Below, in pieces: positions 16,538 through 27,200 of a stretch of 64,000 nt of DNA. The stretch comes from Dyadobacter sediminis (lineage in GTDB: Bacteria; Bacteroidota; Bacteroidia; Cytophagales; Spirosomataceae): positions 248,001 to 312,000 of the forward strand of contig NZ_VCEI01000030.1 in assembly GCF_005860765.1 (NCBI RefSeq), given 5' to 3'. Below the pieces are notes generated by a model. It was given only the letters and a program-made list of their open reading frames with translations. It did no database searches and had not been told where the DNA came from. The position numbers and the translations under genes were made by a program. Position 1 is the stretch's first letter. Each line of letters starts with the position of its first letter.

Positions 16538-17476
16538 ATGAAAATTGCGGTAGATGCTATGGGGGGAGATTTAGCTCCACAGGCAATTGTTGAAGGGGTT
16601 ATTGATGCCGCTTCTGAACTACCATCCGAGGCGAGAATCGTTTTAATCGGCCGGGAAAGTGTAATTTGGGATATTTTTAACCAGAAAAATTTTAAGCCTG
16701 TCAATATTGACATCGTTCATGCAGAGGATGTTATTGAAATGGGCGAACATCCGACCAAAGCGCTTTCCCAAAAACCGAATTCCAGCATTGGAACCGGTTT
16801 CAAGCTTCTGAAAGAAAAAGAAGTCGATATATTCTGCAGTGCCGGTAACACCGGAGCCATGCATGTAGGCGCTCTTTTCAGTATAAAAGCGATTGAAGGC
16901 GTGCTGAGGCCAGCCATTGCCGGACTTGTTCCGCAGGTCGGAGGAGGATACGCAATCATGCTGGACATTGGCGCGAATGCAGACTGCAAACCGGAAGTAC
17001 TTGCCCAATTTGGCGAAATAGGATCTATTTTTGCCCAACATACTTTTCAGATTGACCGCCCGCGTGTTGCATTGATGAACATCGGCGAAGAAGAGCAGAA
17101 AGGCTCTTTAACATCTCAGGCAACTTATCCGCTGCTAAAACAAAACAAACGAATTAACTTTACCGGAAATATCGAAGGGAAAGATCTCTTTACCAATAAA
17201 GCGGACGTGATTGTAACGGACGGCTTTACCGGCAATGTGCTGTTCAAACTGGGCGAATCCTTTTATGAAATTTCCAAAACAAGAGGTTTCAAAGATGATT
17301 TTGTGGATCAGACAAATTATGCATCCATTGGTGGAAGCCCGATTATCGGTGTGAATGGAAATGTTATGATTGCCCATGGGATATCGTCACCGCTGGCCAT
17401 AAAAAACATGATCGGCTGGGCTTACAAGCAAGTCAAGTCAAAAGCATATTTACATATTACGCAGGCATTAAATTGA
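16538..17476 (+). CDS. plsX: Phosphate acyltransferase PlsX
   Basis: Converts acyl-ACP to acyl-phosphate for phosphatidic acid synthesis at the membrane surface. The 312-residue protein starts with MKIAVDAMGGD, the family hallmark, and contains CSAGNTGA, MLDIGANADCKP and TDGFTGNVLFKLGE. Length is normal. It is followed after 88 bases by fabH, the usual arrangement linking phospholipid and fatty-acid synthesis. Confidence 0.96.
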   Translation: MKIAVDAMGGDLAPQAIVEGVIDAASELPSEARIVLIGRESVIWDIFNQKNFKPVNIDIVHAEDVIEMGEHPTKALSQKPNSSIGTGFKLLKEKEVDIFCSAGNTGAMHVGALFSIKAIEGVLRPAIAGLVPQVGGGYAIMLDIGANADCKPEVLAQFGEIGSIFAQHTFQIDRPRVALMNIGEEEQKGSLTSQATYPLLKQNKRINFTGNIEGKDLFTNKADVIVTDGFTGNVLFKLGESFYEISKTRGFKDDFVDQTNYASIGGSPIIGVNGNVMIAHGISSPLAIKNMIGWAYKQVKSKAYLHITQALN

Positions 17477-17564
17477 TTCTGAATGCTTAAAACTGCTTGT
17501 ATGAATAAAACGATACTGTCCTTTTTACCAAAATCTTTCCGGATTTTGAATAGTTAACTTTATC

Positions 17565-18554
17565 ATGACCCATATAAAAGCCTCTATAACAGGAATACAA
17601 GGGTATGTGCCTGATTATATTTTGACAAATGCCGAATTGGAAACAATGGTTGCGACAAACGATGAATGGATTGTCAGCCGTACAGGGATCAAAGAAAGGC
17701 ATATACTCAAAGGTGAAGGTTTGGGGAGTTCACATATGGGCGCCGAGGCTGTAAAAGGATTACTGGCCAAAACCAATACAAGCCCTGCTGAAATAGATTT
17801 GCTGATCTGCGCCACGACTACGCCTGACTTTATTTTCCCATGTACTGCCAATCTGATTTGTGATATGGTCGGTATCCGTAATGTCGGAAGCTTTGATATT
17901 CAGGCGGCTTGTTCAGGATTTGTGTATGCGCTTACATTGGGTTCCCAGTTCATTGAAACCGGCAAATACAAAAAGATTGTCATTGTCGGAACGGATAAAA
18001 TGTCTGCAATTGTAGATTATACAGACCGCAAAACCTGCGTACTTTTCGGAGATGGCGCCGGTGCCGTTCTGCTGGAACCCAATACCGAAGGAAATGGCAT
18101 CATTGATTCCATTATCCGTTCGGACGGAGCGGGCCAGCCGTATCTTCACCAGAAAGGAGGAGGAAGCAGGTACCCGCCAACGCATGAAACCATTGACATG
18201 GGATGGCATCATGTTTATCAGGACGGTTCGCAGGTATTCAAATTTGCAGTAACCAACATGGCTGATATTTCTGCGGAAATCATGGAAAAAAACAGTCTGA
18301 AAGGCGATGATATTGCATGGCTGGTTCCGCATCAGGCCAACAAGCGGATTATAGAAGCCACGGCAAACCGCATGGGCGTCGGGATGAACAAAGTAATGAT
18401 GAATATCCAGAATTACGGAAACACAACCTCAGCAACAATTCCGCTTTGTTTATGGGATTATGAATCACAGCTTAAAAAAGGTGATAATCTTGTGCTTGCT
18501 GCTTTCGGAGGTGGTTTTACCTGGGGATCAATCTATTTAAAATGGGCTTACTGA
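17565..18554 (+). CDS. fabH: 3-oxoacyl-ACP synthase III
   Basis: Initiates type II fatty-acid synthesis by condensing acetyl-CoA with malonyl-ACP. The 329-residue thiolase-fold protein has catalytic Cys116 (QAACSGF), His256 (PHQANKR) and Asn286 (NYGNTTSA). The length and complete triad mark it as an active housekeeping FabH. It is between plsX and efp on the same strand. Confidence 0.95.
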   Translation: MTHIKASITGIQGYVPDYILTNAELETMVATNDEWIVSRTGIKERHILKGEGLGSSHMGAEAVKGLLAKTNTSPAEIDLLICATTTPDFIFPCTANLICDMVGIRNVGSFDIQAACSGFVYALTLGSQFIETGKYKKIVIVGTDKMSAIVDYTDRKTCVLFGDGAGAVLLEPNTEGNGIIDSIIRSDGAGQPYLHQKGGGSRYPPTHETIDMGWHHVYQDGSQVFKFAVTNMADISAEIMEKNSLKGDDIAWLVPHQANKRIIEATANRMGVGMNKVMMNIQNYGNTTSATIPLCLWDYESQLKKGDNLVLAAFGGGFTWGSIYLKWAY

Positions 18555-18594
18555 GCCTGAAATTCTGTTAGAAAATACAATTAATTACTATAAA

Positions 18595-19161
18595 ATGGCA
18601 ACTACTGCAGATTTGCGTAACGGGTTAGTGTTAAATTTCAATCATGATCTTTTTCAGGTTATTGAATTTCAACATGTCAAGCCAGGAAAAGGAAATGCCT
18701 TCGTTCGCACAAAGCTAAAAAGCCTTACTTCGGGCAAAGTGCTTGACAATACATTTTCATCCGGCGCTACGATTTTACCGGTACGCGTTGAAAGACATAA
18801 ATTCCAGTTTTTATACAAAGATGAAGCCGGCTTCAATTTCATGAATTCCGAAACTTTTGATCAGGTTTCGATCAATGACAAACTGATCACGAATGCTGAT
18901 CTGATGAAGGAAGGCCAGGAAGTGGAGATCCTGATCAATACGGAAAATGACAGCCCTCTTTTATGTGAACTGCCTCCGTTTGTTGAACTTGTTGTTACTT
19001 ACTCGGAGCCCGGCCTGAAAGGTGACACTGCAAATTCACCTAAAAAGGCCATTGAAGTGGAAACCGGTGCAAGGATTATGGTTCCTTTGTTCATTCAAGA
19101 AGGAGAAAAAATCAAAGTTGATACCCGCACTTACGATTACGTTGAAAGAGTAAAATCATAA
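18595..19161 (+). CDS. efp: Elongation factor P
   Basis: Relieves ribosome stalling at polyproline. The 188 residues form the KOW-like domain I and two OB domains; the tip loop KPGKGNA places the modifiable residue at Lys32. A lysine at this position excludes EarP-type rhamnosylation and fits EpmA-type or no modification. The gene lies between fabH and accB in the same transcription direction. Confidence 0.96.
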   Translation: MATTADLRNGLVLNFNHDLFQVIEFQHVKPGKGNAFVRTKLKSLTSGKVLDNTFSSGATILPVRVERHKFQFLYKDEAGFNFMNSETFDQVSINDKLITNADLMKEGQEVEILINTENDSPLLCELPPFVELVVTYSEPGLKGDTANSPKKAIEVETGARIMVPLFIQEGEKIKVDTRTYDYVERVKS

Positions 19162-19250
19162 TATTGTTATCTGTGAGAGGTAAATGGCCTTTTCAAGAAG
19201 CTTATAAGCAGGCCTCAGCGGATCAATCCCCACAGTTTAAATTCGACTAA

Positions 19251-19739
19251 ATGGAAACCAGAGAAATTCAGAAATTAATTGACTTCATTGCCCAGTCCGG
19301 CCTTGATGAAGTGAATATTGAAACCACAGATTTGAAAATCAAGGTAAAGCGTTACGGCTCTGCTCCTACGGCATCAGTAACTTCCGCGTCACCGGTAAGT
19401 GCTGCACCTTCCATAGCAACGCCGGCTCCGACTGCACCGGTTACACAATCAGCACCGGCTGAGCCTGTGATTGCTTCCGGGTCAGCGGCTTCCAGCAATT
19501 TAGTCACAATCAAATCTCCGATGATCGGTACTTTTTACAGGGCTTCCAATCCGGAAACACCGGTTTTTATCAATGTCGGAGATGAAATCAAGCCTGGAAA
19601 AGTAGTATGTGTCATTGAAGCCATGAAGCTTTTCAATGAAATTGAATCTGAAATTTCCGGAAGAATCGTAAAAGTTCTGGTGGAAAATGCAACTCCGGTT
19701 GAATTTGACCAGCCCTTGTTTCTTGTTGAGCCTGCATAA
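19251..19739 (+). CDS. accB: Biotin carboxyl carrier protein of acetyl-CoA carboxylase
   Basis: Carries the carboxybiotin group in malonyl-CoA synthesis. The 162-residue protein has an N-terminal helical part, an Ala/Pro/Thr-rich flexible linker (about 38-80) and the biotinyl domain with EAMKLFNE, biotin-accepting Lys126. accC follows after 34 bases. Confidence 0.96.
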   Translation: METREIQKLIDFIAQSGLDEVNIETTDLKIKVKRYGSAPTASVTSASPVSAAPSIATPAPTAPVTQSAPAEPVIASGSAASSNLVTIKSPMIGTFYRASNPETPVFINVGDEIKPGKVVCVIEAMKLFNEIESEISGRIVKVLVENATPVEFDQPLFLVEPA

Positions 19740-19773
19740 TGCAATGAACGATCTGTAAAACTCAATTCAGTAC

Positions 19774-21117
19774 ATGTTTAAAAAGATACTCATTGCCAAT
19801 AGAGGAGAAATCGCCTTGCGCGTAATAAGAACCTGTCGTGAGATGGGGATTAAAACAGTAGCCGTTTATTCCACTGCCGACCGTGACAGTTTGCACGTCC
19901 GCTTTGCCGACGAGGCAGTCTGCATAGGACCTCCTCCCAGCAGACAATCCTACCTGAGCATTCAGAATATTATTTCAGCAGCGGAAGTGACCGGAGCAGA
20001 TGCCATTCATCCCGGATACGGATTTTTGTCTGAAAATGCAGAATTTTCTCAGATCTGTGCTGATTACGGCATTAAATTCATTGGTGCAACTGCGGCCCAG
20101 ATAAACGGGATGGGCGATAAAGCCACTGCCAAGGCGACCATGATCAAAGCCGGCGTTCCTGTTGTACCGGGTTCTGAAGGCTTGCTGGAATCGGTAGAAC
20201 AAGGCAAAAAACTTGCGGAAGGAATCGGCTATCCGGTTATTGTAAAAGCGACAGCCGGCGGCGGCGGACGCGGAATGCGCATCATCAACAAGCCGGACGA
20301 ATTTGAAAAGGCCTGGAATGATGCCCGTACCGAATCTGCAGCTGCATTTGGGAATGACGGCCTTTATCTGGAAAAATTTGTAGAAGAGCCGCGCCATATT
20401 GAAATCCAGATTATCGGAGACCAGTTTGGCAAAGTTTGCCACTTGTCCGAACGGGATTGTTCGATTCAGCGCCGGCATCAGAAGCTTGTTGAAGAAACAC
20501 CTTCTCCGATTATCACTCCCGAACTTCGTGAAAAAATGGGTGCAGCAGCCATCAAGGGTGCTCAGGCCATTGGTTATGAAGGTGCCGGAACCATTGAATT
20601 CCTTGTTGACAAACACGGTGACTTCTACTTCATGGAAATGAATACCCGTATTCAGGTGGAACATCCTATAACTGAAGAAGTGACTGACTTCGACCTTATC
20701 AAGGAACAAATCAAGGTTGCCGCCGGAGAGCCGATTCTTGGCGTTAATTACATGCCGAAGCTTTATGCAATGGAATGCCGCATCAATGCCGAAGATCCGG
20801 CTAACGGATTCAGACCTTCGCCGGGCAAAATAACCAATATGCATTTTCCGGGAGGACACGGAATCCGGATTGACAGCCACGTGTACAGCGGCTATACGAT
20901 CCCGCCGAACTACGATTCCATGATTGCAAAACTGATTGTAAGCGGACAGTCACGGGAAGAGGTCATTACGCGTATGAAGCGTGCTTTACAGGAATTTGTT
21001 ATTGAAGGAATTAAAACAACAATTCCGTTTCATATTAAATTGATGGATGATCCGGGATTTAAATCCGGAAACTTCACGACCAAATATCTTGAAACATTTG
21101 ATTTTTCAACGCTTTGA
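19774..21117 (+). CDS. accC: Biotin carboxylase subunit of acetyl-CoA carboxylase
   Basis: Carboxylates the biotin on AccB using ATP and bicarbonate. The 447 residues include the start MFKKILIANRGEIALR, the ATP-grasp glycine loop (KATAGGGGRGMRI), the ERDCSIQRRHQK segment and the active-site MNTRIQVEHPITEE. Length is standard. It closes the operon and is followed by a perfect 24-bp terminator stem. Confidence 0.97.
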   Translation: MFKKILIANRGEIALRVIRTCREMGIKTVAVYSTADRDSLHVRFADEAVCIGPPPSRQSYLSIQNIISAAEVTGADAIHPGYGFLSENAEFSQICADYGIKFIGATAAQINGMGDKATAKATMIKAGVPVVPGSEGLLESVEQGKKLAEGIGYPVIVKATAGGGGRGMRIINKPDEFEKAWNDARTESAAAFGNDGLYLEKFVEEPRHIEIQIIGDQFGKVCHLSERDCSIQRRHQKLVEETPSPIITPELREKMGAAAIKGAQAIGYEGAGTIEFLVDKHGDFYFMEMNTRIQVEHPITEEVTDFDLIKEQIKVAAGEPILGVNYMPKLYAMECRINAEDPANGFRPSPGKITNMHFPGGHGIRIDSHVYSGYTIPPNYDSMIAKLIVSGQSREEVITRMKRALQEFVIEGIKTTIPFHIKLMDDPGFKSGNFTTKYLETFDFSTL

Positions 21118-21139
21118 TTTCAAAGCAAGAATATAAAGT

Positions 21140-21191
21140 AAACAATCAAAAAGAGCTGCAAACAGATGTTTGCAGCTCTTTTTGATTGTTT
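21140..21191. terminator. Perfect 24-bp bidirectional terminator
   Basis: Left arm 21140-21163, 4-nt loop GATG... read as 21164-21167, right arm 21168-21191, no mismatches; core GAGCTGCAAAC with A-tract and T-tract. It lies between the converging accC gene and the 486-aa gene and should stop both transcripts. Confidence 0.92.
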
Positions 21192-21295
21192 GTACTGTTT
21201 CAAAAAAACGGTTACCGTGGAAAATACTGTAATTTTTCAAGCCACAAATACACCAATCCACACGAATCAAACTCCACTTCCATGCACAACAGCAA

Positions 21296-22756
21296 TCACA
21301 GATTTCCGACAGCCTGATGAATCTGCTTGACCGTATCCGCATAATTATCTTCGTTCGGAAGGCCGAAAAGTGACTTTTCCTTGATAATCTGCGCAACGTT
21401 TTCAGGTACCAGTTTTTCCCAGCCGGGTTCACCCCTTTTTATCTTTTCCAGAACACTGTCTGTGGTTATATGCATGTGTTCTTTATTATAATTCCGGATA
21501 TCCTCTATTTTATCGTTAATGATGAGGTATTGAAACAGCGGACGCAAATGATCGGGCACCACAAAATTCTCACAACTGTAAACGGAGCCATCCGGCTGTA
21601 AAGTCGGGTAAATAAACAATTTCACCTTGCGGCTGAACAGCGTTGCAAACGATTCAAGAATGCCACCGGGCAAAAATTCATAGTGTTTTTCTTCAAAAAT
21701 ATCCTGCAGACTCGGGCTTCCAAGCAGCAATCCGGCTTTCAGTTTGGTAAGCCTTGAAAGGTACGCGACCAGACGGTAATATTCATGATGGTTGGAAATC
21801 ATCACCATATGGCCCAGCGAACAAAGAATATCGACCCGATCCAGAAAATCCTTCTCATCAATATCGCGGTCGCCGCCTTTCAGATTATGCAGCGTCAGTT
21901 CGGAAATGAGTACCACTTTGGACTCATCCACATCCGGTTCTGCCAGAAACTGCTTCTGGCCGTTGCTGATCAGGTCAATGTGAACGTTGGTAATGGGACG
22001 CAAGCGTCCGCGCATCATCAGAATGTGTTTTTTATACAAAGCTTCGGAAGGCTGCAACACGCCGCCGTCACTGCCGAACAAGGCAGCATCCGTAAAGCCG
22101 TTTTTAACAAGACGAAGGCTCATTAACCGATTGTCAACCTTGGCAAAATCCGGACCGCTAAAACGCACCATATCAATTTCGATGCGATCCGTCGTCAGAT
22201 CGTCCATAAGCGACATCAGTAGCGTTTCTGGCGATTTGTAGTAGAAAAAACAGCCATACATCAGATTGACACCGATAATACCCAATGCCTGCTGTTGTAA
22301 AATATTCTCATCGTCGCGCATACGCACATGGATCACCACATAATTTGTAGGACCCATCGGAGTAAGCTGAAACTGCAGACCAATCCAGCCATGCGATTCA
22401 TTTGTTTTCTGAAAGTTAAGAGCAACTACGGTATTGGCAAAAGCAAAAAACTGACTGTCTGCACCGCGTTTTTCCGAGAGGCGCTTTTCGACCAGATTAT
22501 ATTCCCGGTTCAGCATCTTCATCAAACGGGATTCCACCACGTACCTTCCACCCTCTTCCGTTCCATAAATGGCGTCGCTGAAAGTCATATCGTACGCCGA
22601 CATGGTTTTGGCAACTGTGCCCGATGCTCCGCCTGCTTTAAAAAAGTACGCTGCCGTTTCCTGTCCGGCGCCGATTTCTGCAAACGAACCGTAAATACGG
22701 CGATCCAGATTGATTCTCAACGCTTTTTGTTTTGTACCAAGATTCTTGTCGTACAT
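21296..22756 (-). CDS. Conserved protein of unknown function (FAEIGAGQE family)
   Basis: A 486-residue soluble protein of a widely distributed but uncharacterised family. Diagnostic stretches are RIYGSFAEIGAGQETAAYFF near residues 21-40, GGASGTVAKTMSAYDM, and a central TLHNLKGGDRDIDEKDFLDR. Database entries often call relatives TonB-dependent receptor or nicotinate-nucleotide adenylyltransferase; neither fits, since there is no signal peptide, plug, barrel or HxGH motif. GAGQE and the many conserved acidic residues suggest an enzyme, but I infer no activity. It is monocistronic. Confidence 0.8.
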   Translation of the reverse strand: MYDKNLGTKQKALRINLDRRIYGSFAEIGAGQETAAYFFKAGGASGTVAKTMSAYDMTFSDAIYGTEEGGRYVVESRLMKMLNREYNLVEKRLSEKRGADSQFFAFANTVVALNFQKTNESHGWIGLQFQLTPMGPTNYVVIHVRMRDDENILQQQALGIIGVNLMYGCFFYYKSPETLLMSLMDDLTTDRIEIDMVRFSGPDFAKVDNRLMSLRLVKNGFTDAALFGSDGGVLQPSEALYKKHILMMRGRLRPITNVHIDLISNGQKQFLAEPDVDESKVVLISELTLHNLKGGDRDIDEKDFLDRVDILCSLGHMVMISNHHEYYRLVAYLSRLTKLKAGLLLGSPSLQDIFEEKHYEFLPGGILESFATLFSRKVKLFIYPTLQPDGSVYSCENFVVPDHLRPLFQYLIINDKIEDIRNYNKEHMHITTDSVLEKIKRGEPGWEKLVPENVAQIIKEKSLFGLPNEDNYADTVKQIHQAVGNL

Positions 22757-22909
22757 AACTTTATATTAATAAGATGAAAAGCTTTATTTGTAAATATAAG
22801 AAAAATACCACTTTTAACTATAACCGGAACTAACTGATCATAGGTATAAACGGAAAATTCTAAATTATCAATACGAAAAATTGTTCCCGGTCACAAGCCG
22901 GTCTGCAGC

Positions 22910-23308
22910 ATGTCCGAATATCTTTTTACATACGGCACATTGATGAAAGGTTTTGACAATCCTTTTGCCAGGATACTTCAGGATGCTTCCGAGTATGCCG
23001 GGGATGGCCATTTTCCAGGCTTGCTGTATCTTGTAAGCTGGTACCCGGGCGCAGTTTATCTTGAACAAAATCCATCCAAAGTATACGGGGAAATATACAA
23101 ATTGTCCGAACAGAAAGAGCTGCTGAAACAACTTGACGAATACGAAGACGTTTTTGAAGATGAAAAAGAAAGCCTGTATCTCCGGAAAGTAGTTCCTGTA
23201 ACGCGTACAGATGGAAAGATAATCCATTGCTGGGCATACCTTTACAATCAGCAAGTGCATGATTTGCCTGTAATCCCGGAAGGTGATTTTAAAAAAATTT
23301 CCTTGTAA
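22910..23308 (+). CDS. Gamma-glutamylcyclotransferase-like (AIG2/GGCT) protein
   Basis: A 132-residue protein with the family entry motif YLFTYGTLMKG (6-16), where the loop binds the gamma-glutamyl group, and the catalytic Glu expected in the EYEDVFED region. Members cleave gamma-glutamyl amines to 5-oxoproline, but many bacterial ones are untested. It ends 11 bases before the end of the converging coaX gene. Confidence 0.85.
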   Translation: MSEYLFTYGTLMKGFDNPFARILQDASEYAGDGHFPGLLYLVSWYPGAVYLEQNPSKVYGEIYKLSEQKELLKQLDEYEDVFEDEKESLYLRKVVPVTRTDGKIIHCWAYLYNQQVHDLPVIPEGDFKKISL

Positions 23309-23319
23309 AAAATATTGCG

Positions 23320-24087
23320 TCAAGCTCTTGTGCGCTCACCGATGATCCGCAGGCCGTCCAGCGTAAGTTTCCGGTCTATTTCCACAAATTCGTCCTGAAG
23401 CGTGTCAATAATGGAAGACAGACCGCCTGTAGCAACCGCAATGCATTCTCCGCCCAGCTCTGCGCGGATACGCTGCAGCATGGACTTGACAAGCCCTTCG
23501 TAACCCAGCAATATGCCCGCCTGAATGGCATGCGTTGTATTTTTTCCAATGGCGCTGTCAGGCAAAACCAGCGGCACTTCGGGAAGCTGGGCCGTATTTG
23601 CAAAAAGTGCTTTGACCGCGGTAACCAGCCCGGGCAGAATGGCAACGCCGAGAATTTGCCTGTTTTTGGAAACCGTAGTAAAAGTAAGTGCTGTACCGAA
23701 ATCGACAACGACACAATTCTGCTCATACCGTGTCATCACGGCAACGGCATTGGCAATAAGATCTGCGCCGATTTCATGCGGATGATCAATAGCAATATCC
23801 AGTTCAGGAAAAACACCCGGGCCGACGAGAATAACATCACTGCCGAACAACGCACGCAGCATTCTGTGGATTACCGGCGTCAGGTCAGGAACAACGCTGC
23901 TTAAAACAACTGTTTCCACGTCGCCGTACCAAAGTCCCGCTTCCAGAAAATGCAACCTGAGCTTTGACTCAAAATACGATTCACTTTCATGAACAAGCGA
24001 CGGCATACGCCATATATAATCCCAGTCTCCGGACTGGTAAAGCCCGAAAACGGTATCTGTATTGCCAACATCAACAGCTAAAAGCAT
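23320..24087 (-). CDS. coaX: Type III pantothenate kinase
   Basis: First step of coenzyme A synthesis. The 255-residue protein begins MLLAVDVGNTDTVFGLY, with the phosphate-binding DVGNT; the GADLIANAVA and VVDFGTALTFT motifs of the ASKHA fold follow. The frame is open to 24123, but the ATG at 24087 is chosen because it starts the first core strand. This is the type insensitive to CoA feedback. Confidence 0.94.
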   Translation of the reverse strand: MLLAVDVGNTDTVFGLYQSGDWDYIWRMPSLVHESESYFESKLRLHFLEAGLWYGDVETVVLSSVVPDLTPVIHRMLRALFGSDVILVGPGVFPELDIAIDHPHEIGADLIANAVAVMTRYEQNCVVVDFGTALTFTTVSKNRQILGVAILPGLVTAVKALFANTAQLPEVPLVLPDSAIGKNTTHAIQAGILLGYEGLVKSMLQRIRAELGGECIAVATGGLSSIIDTLQDEFVEIDRKLTLDGLRIIGERTRA

Positions 24088-24263
24088 AATCTGGAAATTA
24101 CATCTGCAAAAAATCGATGGCAATATTCAATAAAACTTTATCCGGATATTCATTTCACAGCAGTTTATTTTTGAATATACATAATTTTAGCAAAAAAACG
24201 GCGCGTTCAGAACATCCGGATCAAGCCTGTGTTTGGTAAAAACCTGCTTTTAAATCATTTTAT

Positions 24264-27200
24264 ATGCATATATCTGTTCGCTGCGGACTTTTTTTTCTAT
24301 TCTACTTTCTGGCTGGCAACCTGTTTTACGGGCATGCGCAGACTATACCGGAATGGCAGGACCCGCAGGTTATCAGCATCAATACCGAAAAGCCGCATGC
24401 TGATTTCATACCTTATGCAGATGAAAAAAGTGCACTTGCAGGTGATAAAAATACGCCGCTTGTACGCTCACTGAACGGACAGTGGAAATTCAAATGGGCT
24501 TCTCATCCTTCCAGAGCACTGCCGAATTTCTTCAATCCTGGCTTTTCGGATGGAAATTGGGAAACTATTCCTGTTCCGTCCAACTGGCAGGTTTTCGGGG
24601 CCAGGCAAGGACGCGCGTATGACCGGCCCATTTTCAGTAATATCAAATATCCGTTTAAAGCAAATCCACCAAGAATTGATGCCGATACCAATTCGGTAGG
24701 CATGTACAGGACTACTTTCAGTTTTTCGGATGATATCAAAAACAAGGAAGTTTTTCTGCATTTCGCAGGCGTGCAGTCAGCCTGCTATGTATGGCTGAAC
24801 GGCGTTGCAATCGGGTATCATGAAGACAGCATGACGCCTTTCGAATTTGACATAACACAGGATGTAAAAACCGGAACAAACCATTTGGCTGTTCAGGTAA
24901 TTAACTGGTCGGACGGAAGTTACCTTGAAGATCAGGATTTCTGGCGACTGTCGGGAATTTACCGGGATGTCAATCTGCTGATTTTACCCAAAGTAATCCT
25001 GACCGATTTTTCCGTCCGTACAAGCCTGGATGCAGATTATGAAAATGCGGCTTTAAAAATAAGTGCTTTTGTAAAAAATTACAGTAATGAAGAAATCCGC
25101 GCACATCAGGTTTTATTTACGCTTTATGATGCCGCAAAATCCATAGTTGCTACGCCTGTAAGCCAAATGGTCAGTACGCTGGCCCCGTTTAAGGAAGGAG
25201 CCGTAAGGCTGGAAATCCCTGTTCCGTCGCCAGCAAAATGGAATGCAGAAACGCCTTATTTATATACGCTTACGATTCAGCTGATGAATTCGGACGGAAA
25301 AGTGCTGGAAGCAGCCAGCCAGAAAGTCGGGTTCAGAGATGTGAAGGTAAAAGGCGGCCAGTTGCTTGTAAATGGAAAAGCGATCACGATCAAAGGCGTT
25401 AACCGGCATGAATTTGATCCGGAAACCGGGCGCGTGATCAGCCGTGAAACGATGCTGAAAGACATTATGCTTATGAAACAGCATAATATCAATGCCGTCC
25501 GGACTTCGCATTATCCCAATGTTTCCGAATGGTATAACCTTTGCGATCAGTACGGAATATATGTCATGGATGAAGCCAATATTGAAAGCCATGAACTATG
25601 GAGCAAAAACATTATTCTGGCCGATAATCCGCAATGGAAACCGGCCTTTATGGCCAGAGGAAACGCCATGGTCGAAAGGGATAAAAATCACCCTTCCGTA
25701 ATTATCTGGTCGCTGGGAAATGAATCCGGCATGGGGCAGAACTTTGTGGATATGGCCGATTTTATCCATCTCGCCGATCCGACCAGACCAATTCACTATG
25801 AAGGCCGGAAAGATTACAAACCTACAACGCTGAGCAGCTTTGATATCGTTTCGGTTATGTATCCTTCTACGCAGGATATGATTGAGCTGGTCAGAAAAGA
25901 TAAGTCGAGGCCACTTATTCTCTGTGAATATGCGCATGGAATGGGAAACAGCATCGGAAACCTTCAGCATTACTGGGATGTAATAGAAAGCAACCCTACC
26001 ATGCAGGGCGGTTTCATTTGGGATTGGGTGGATCAGGGCTTGCGTCTGAAAAAGCCTGACGGCACTGTGTATTGGGATTACTTCAATTACATGGACGGCG
26101 CAAATGCCGGCGACGGACTCATTAACCCCGACCGGATTCCTCAGCCGGAGCTGAACGAGGTTAAAAAGGTTTATCAATACATAAAAATTGAAACGCCGGA
26201 TACTCTGAAACCCGGCAGCAAACTGATAACGGTTCATAACCGATACGACTTTCAGACGCTCAGTAATTTTGAACTGGTCTGGACCTTGCAGGAAAACGGA
26301 AAAATTTTGGGTAAAGGCGGCACAATACCGGACCTTAACGTAATGGCTTCGCAGAAAAGGCAGATTTCCATACCTTACGAACTGCCCGCTAACCTGAAAC
26401 CTAATGCCGAGTATTTTCTGACTATTTCTATCCAGTTAAAAGAAGCTGCTGCATGGGCGCCGAAAGGGTTTGAAGTGGCGTGGAACCAGATTCCCTTAGC
26501 CGTTCCGTCCTCGCCAGTTCCTGAACTTAGTCTCTATAATGAAAAGCCATTGCGGATTACGCAGTTGAATTCAGGGCGCGTGATGCTCAGCAACCAGGAT
26601 TTTTCTGTAACCATTGATAAAAAAGCAGGCATGATTTCTTTTAAGAATAAAAAAGAAGAAATGCTTAAAGACGGGCTTCATGCCAGTTTCTGGCGGGTTC
26701 CGACAGATAATGATGAAGGCGGCGGTGCAAAAAGCTTGGCAGCCCAGTGGCGCGATGCCGGGCTGGATTCTCTTGAAAAAACGGCCGGTGAACTGCAAAG
26801 CCGAAAAATCAGCTCGCAGGCATATCAGGTTACGCAAAAGCAAACGCTTAAAGGCAAAAAAGGAGAAATCAAGACTCAAACCGTGTATACTGTTTTTACT
26901 TCCGGCGACATTCATATCCGGAATACATTTGTTCCGGACGGCGAATGGCCGGTTTTTGCCAAAGTAGGAATGCAGTTTGAAATGCCGGCTGCTTTCAATA
27001 AAATGCAATGGTATGGAAACGGCCCGCATGAAACCTATGCCGACCGCAAAACAAGCGGAAAAACAGGATTATACGCCGGAACAGTAGCCGAACAACATTT
27101 TCCGTACATCACACCGCAGGAAAACGGAAATAAAACGGATGTTCGCTGGGCTTCTGTTACCAATCAGGAAGCAACCGGACTGCTGATGATCAGCGATTCT

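Noticed and set aside
19975..20880. 301-codon antisense frame opposite accC
   Set aside because: Overlaps a complete accC with all motifs; no independent start signal or recognisable protein.
21296..22756. TonB-dependent receptor annotation
   Set aside because: No signal peptide, TonB box, plug or barrel strands are present.
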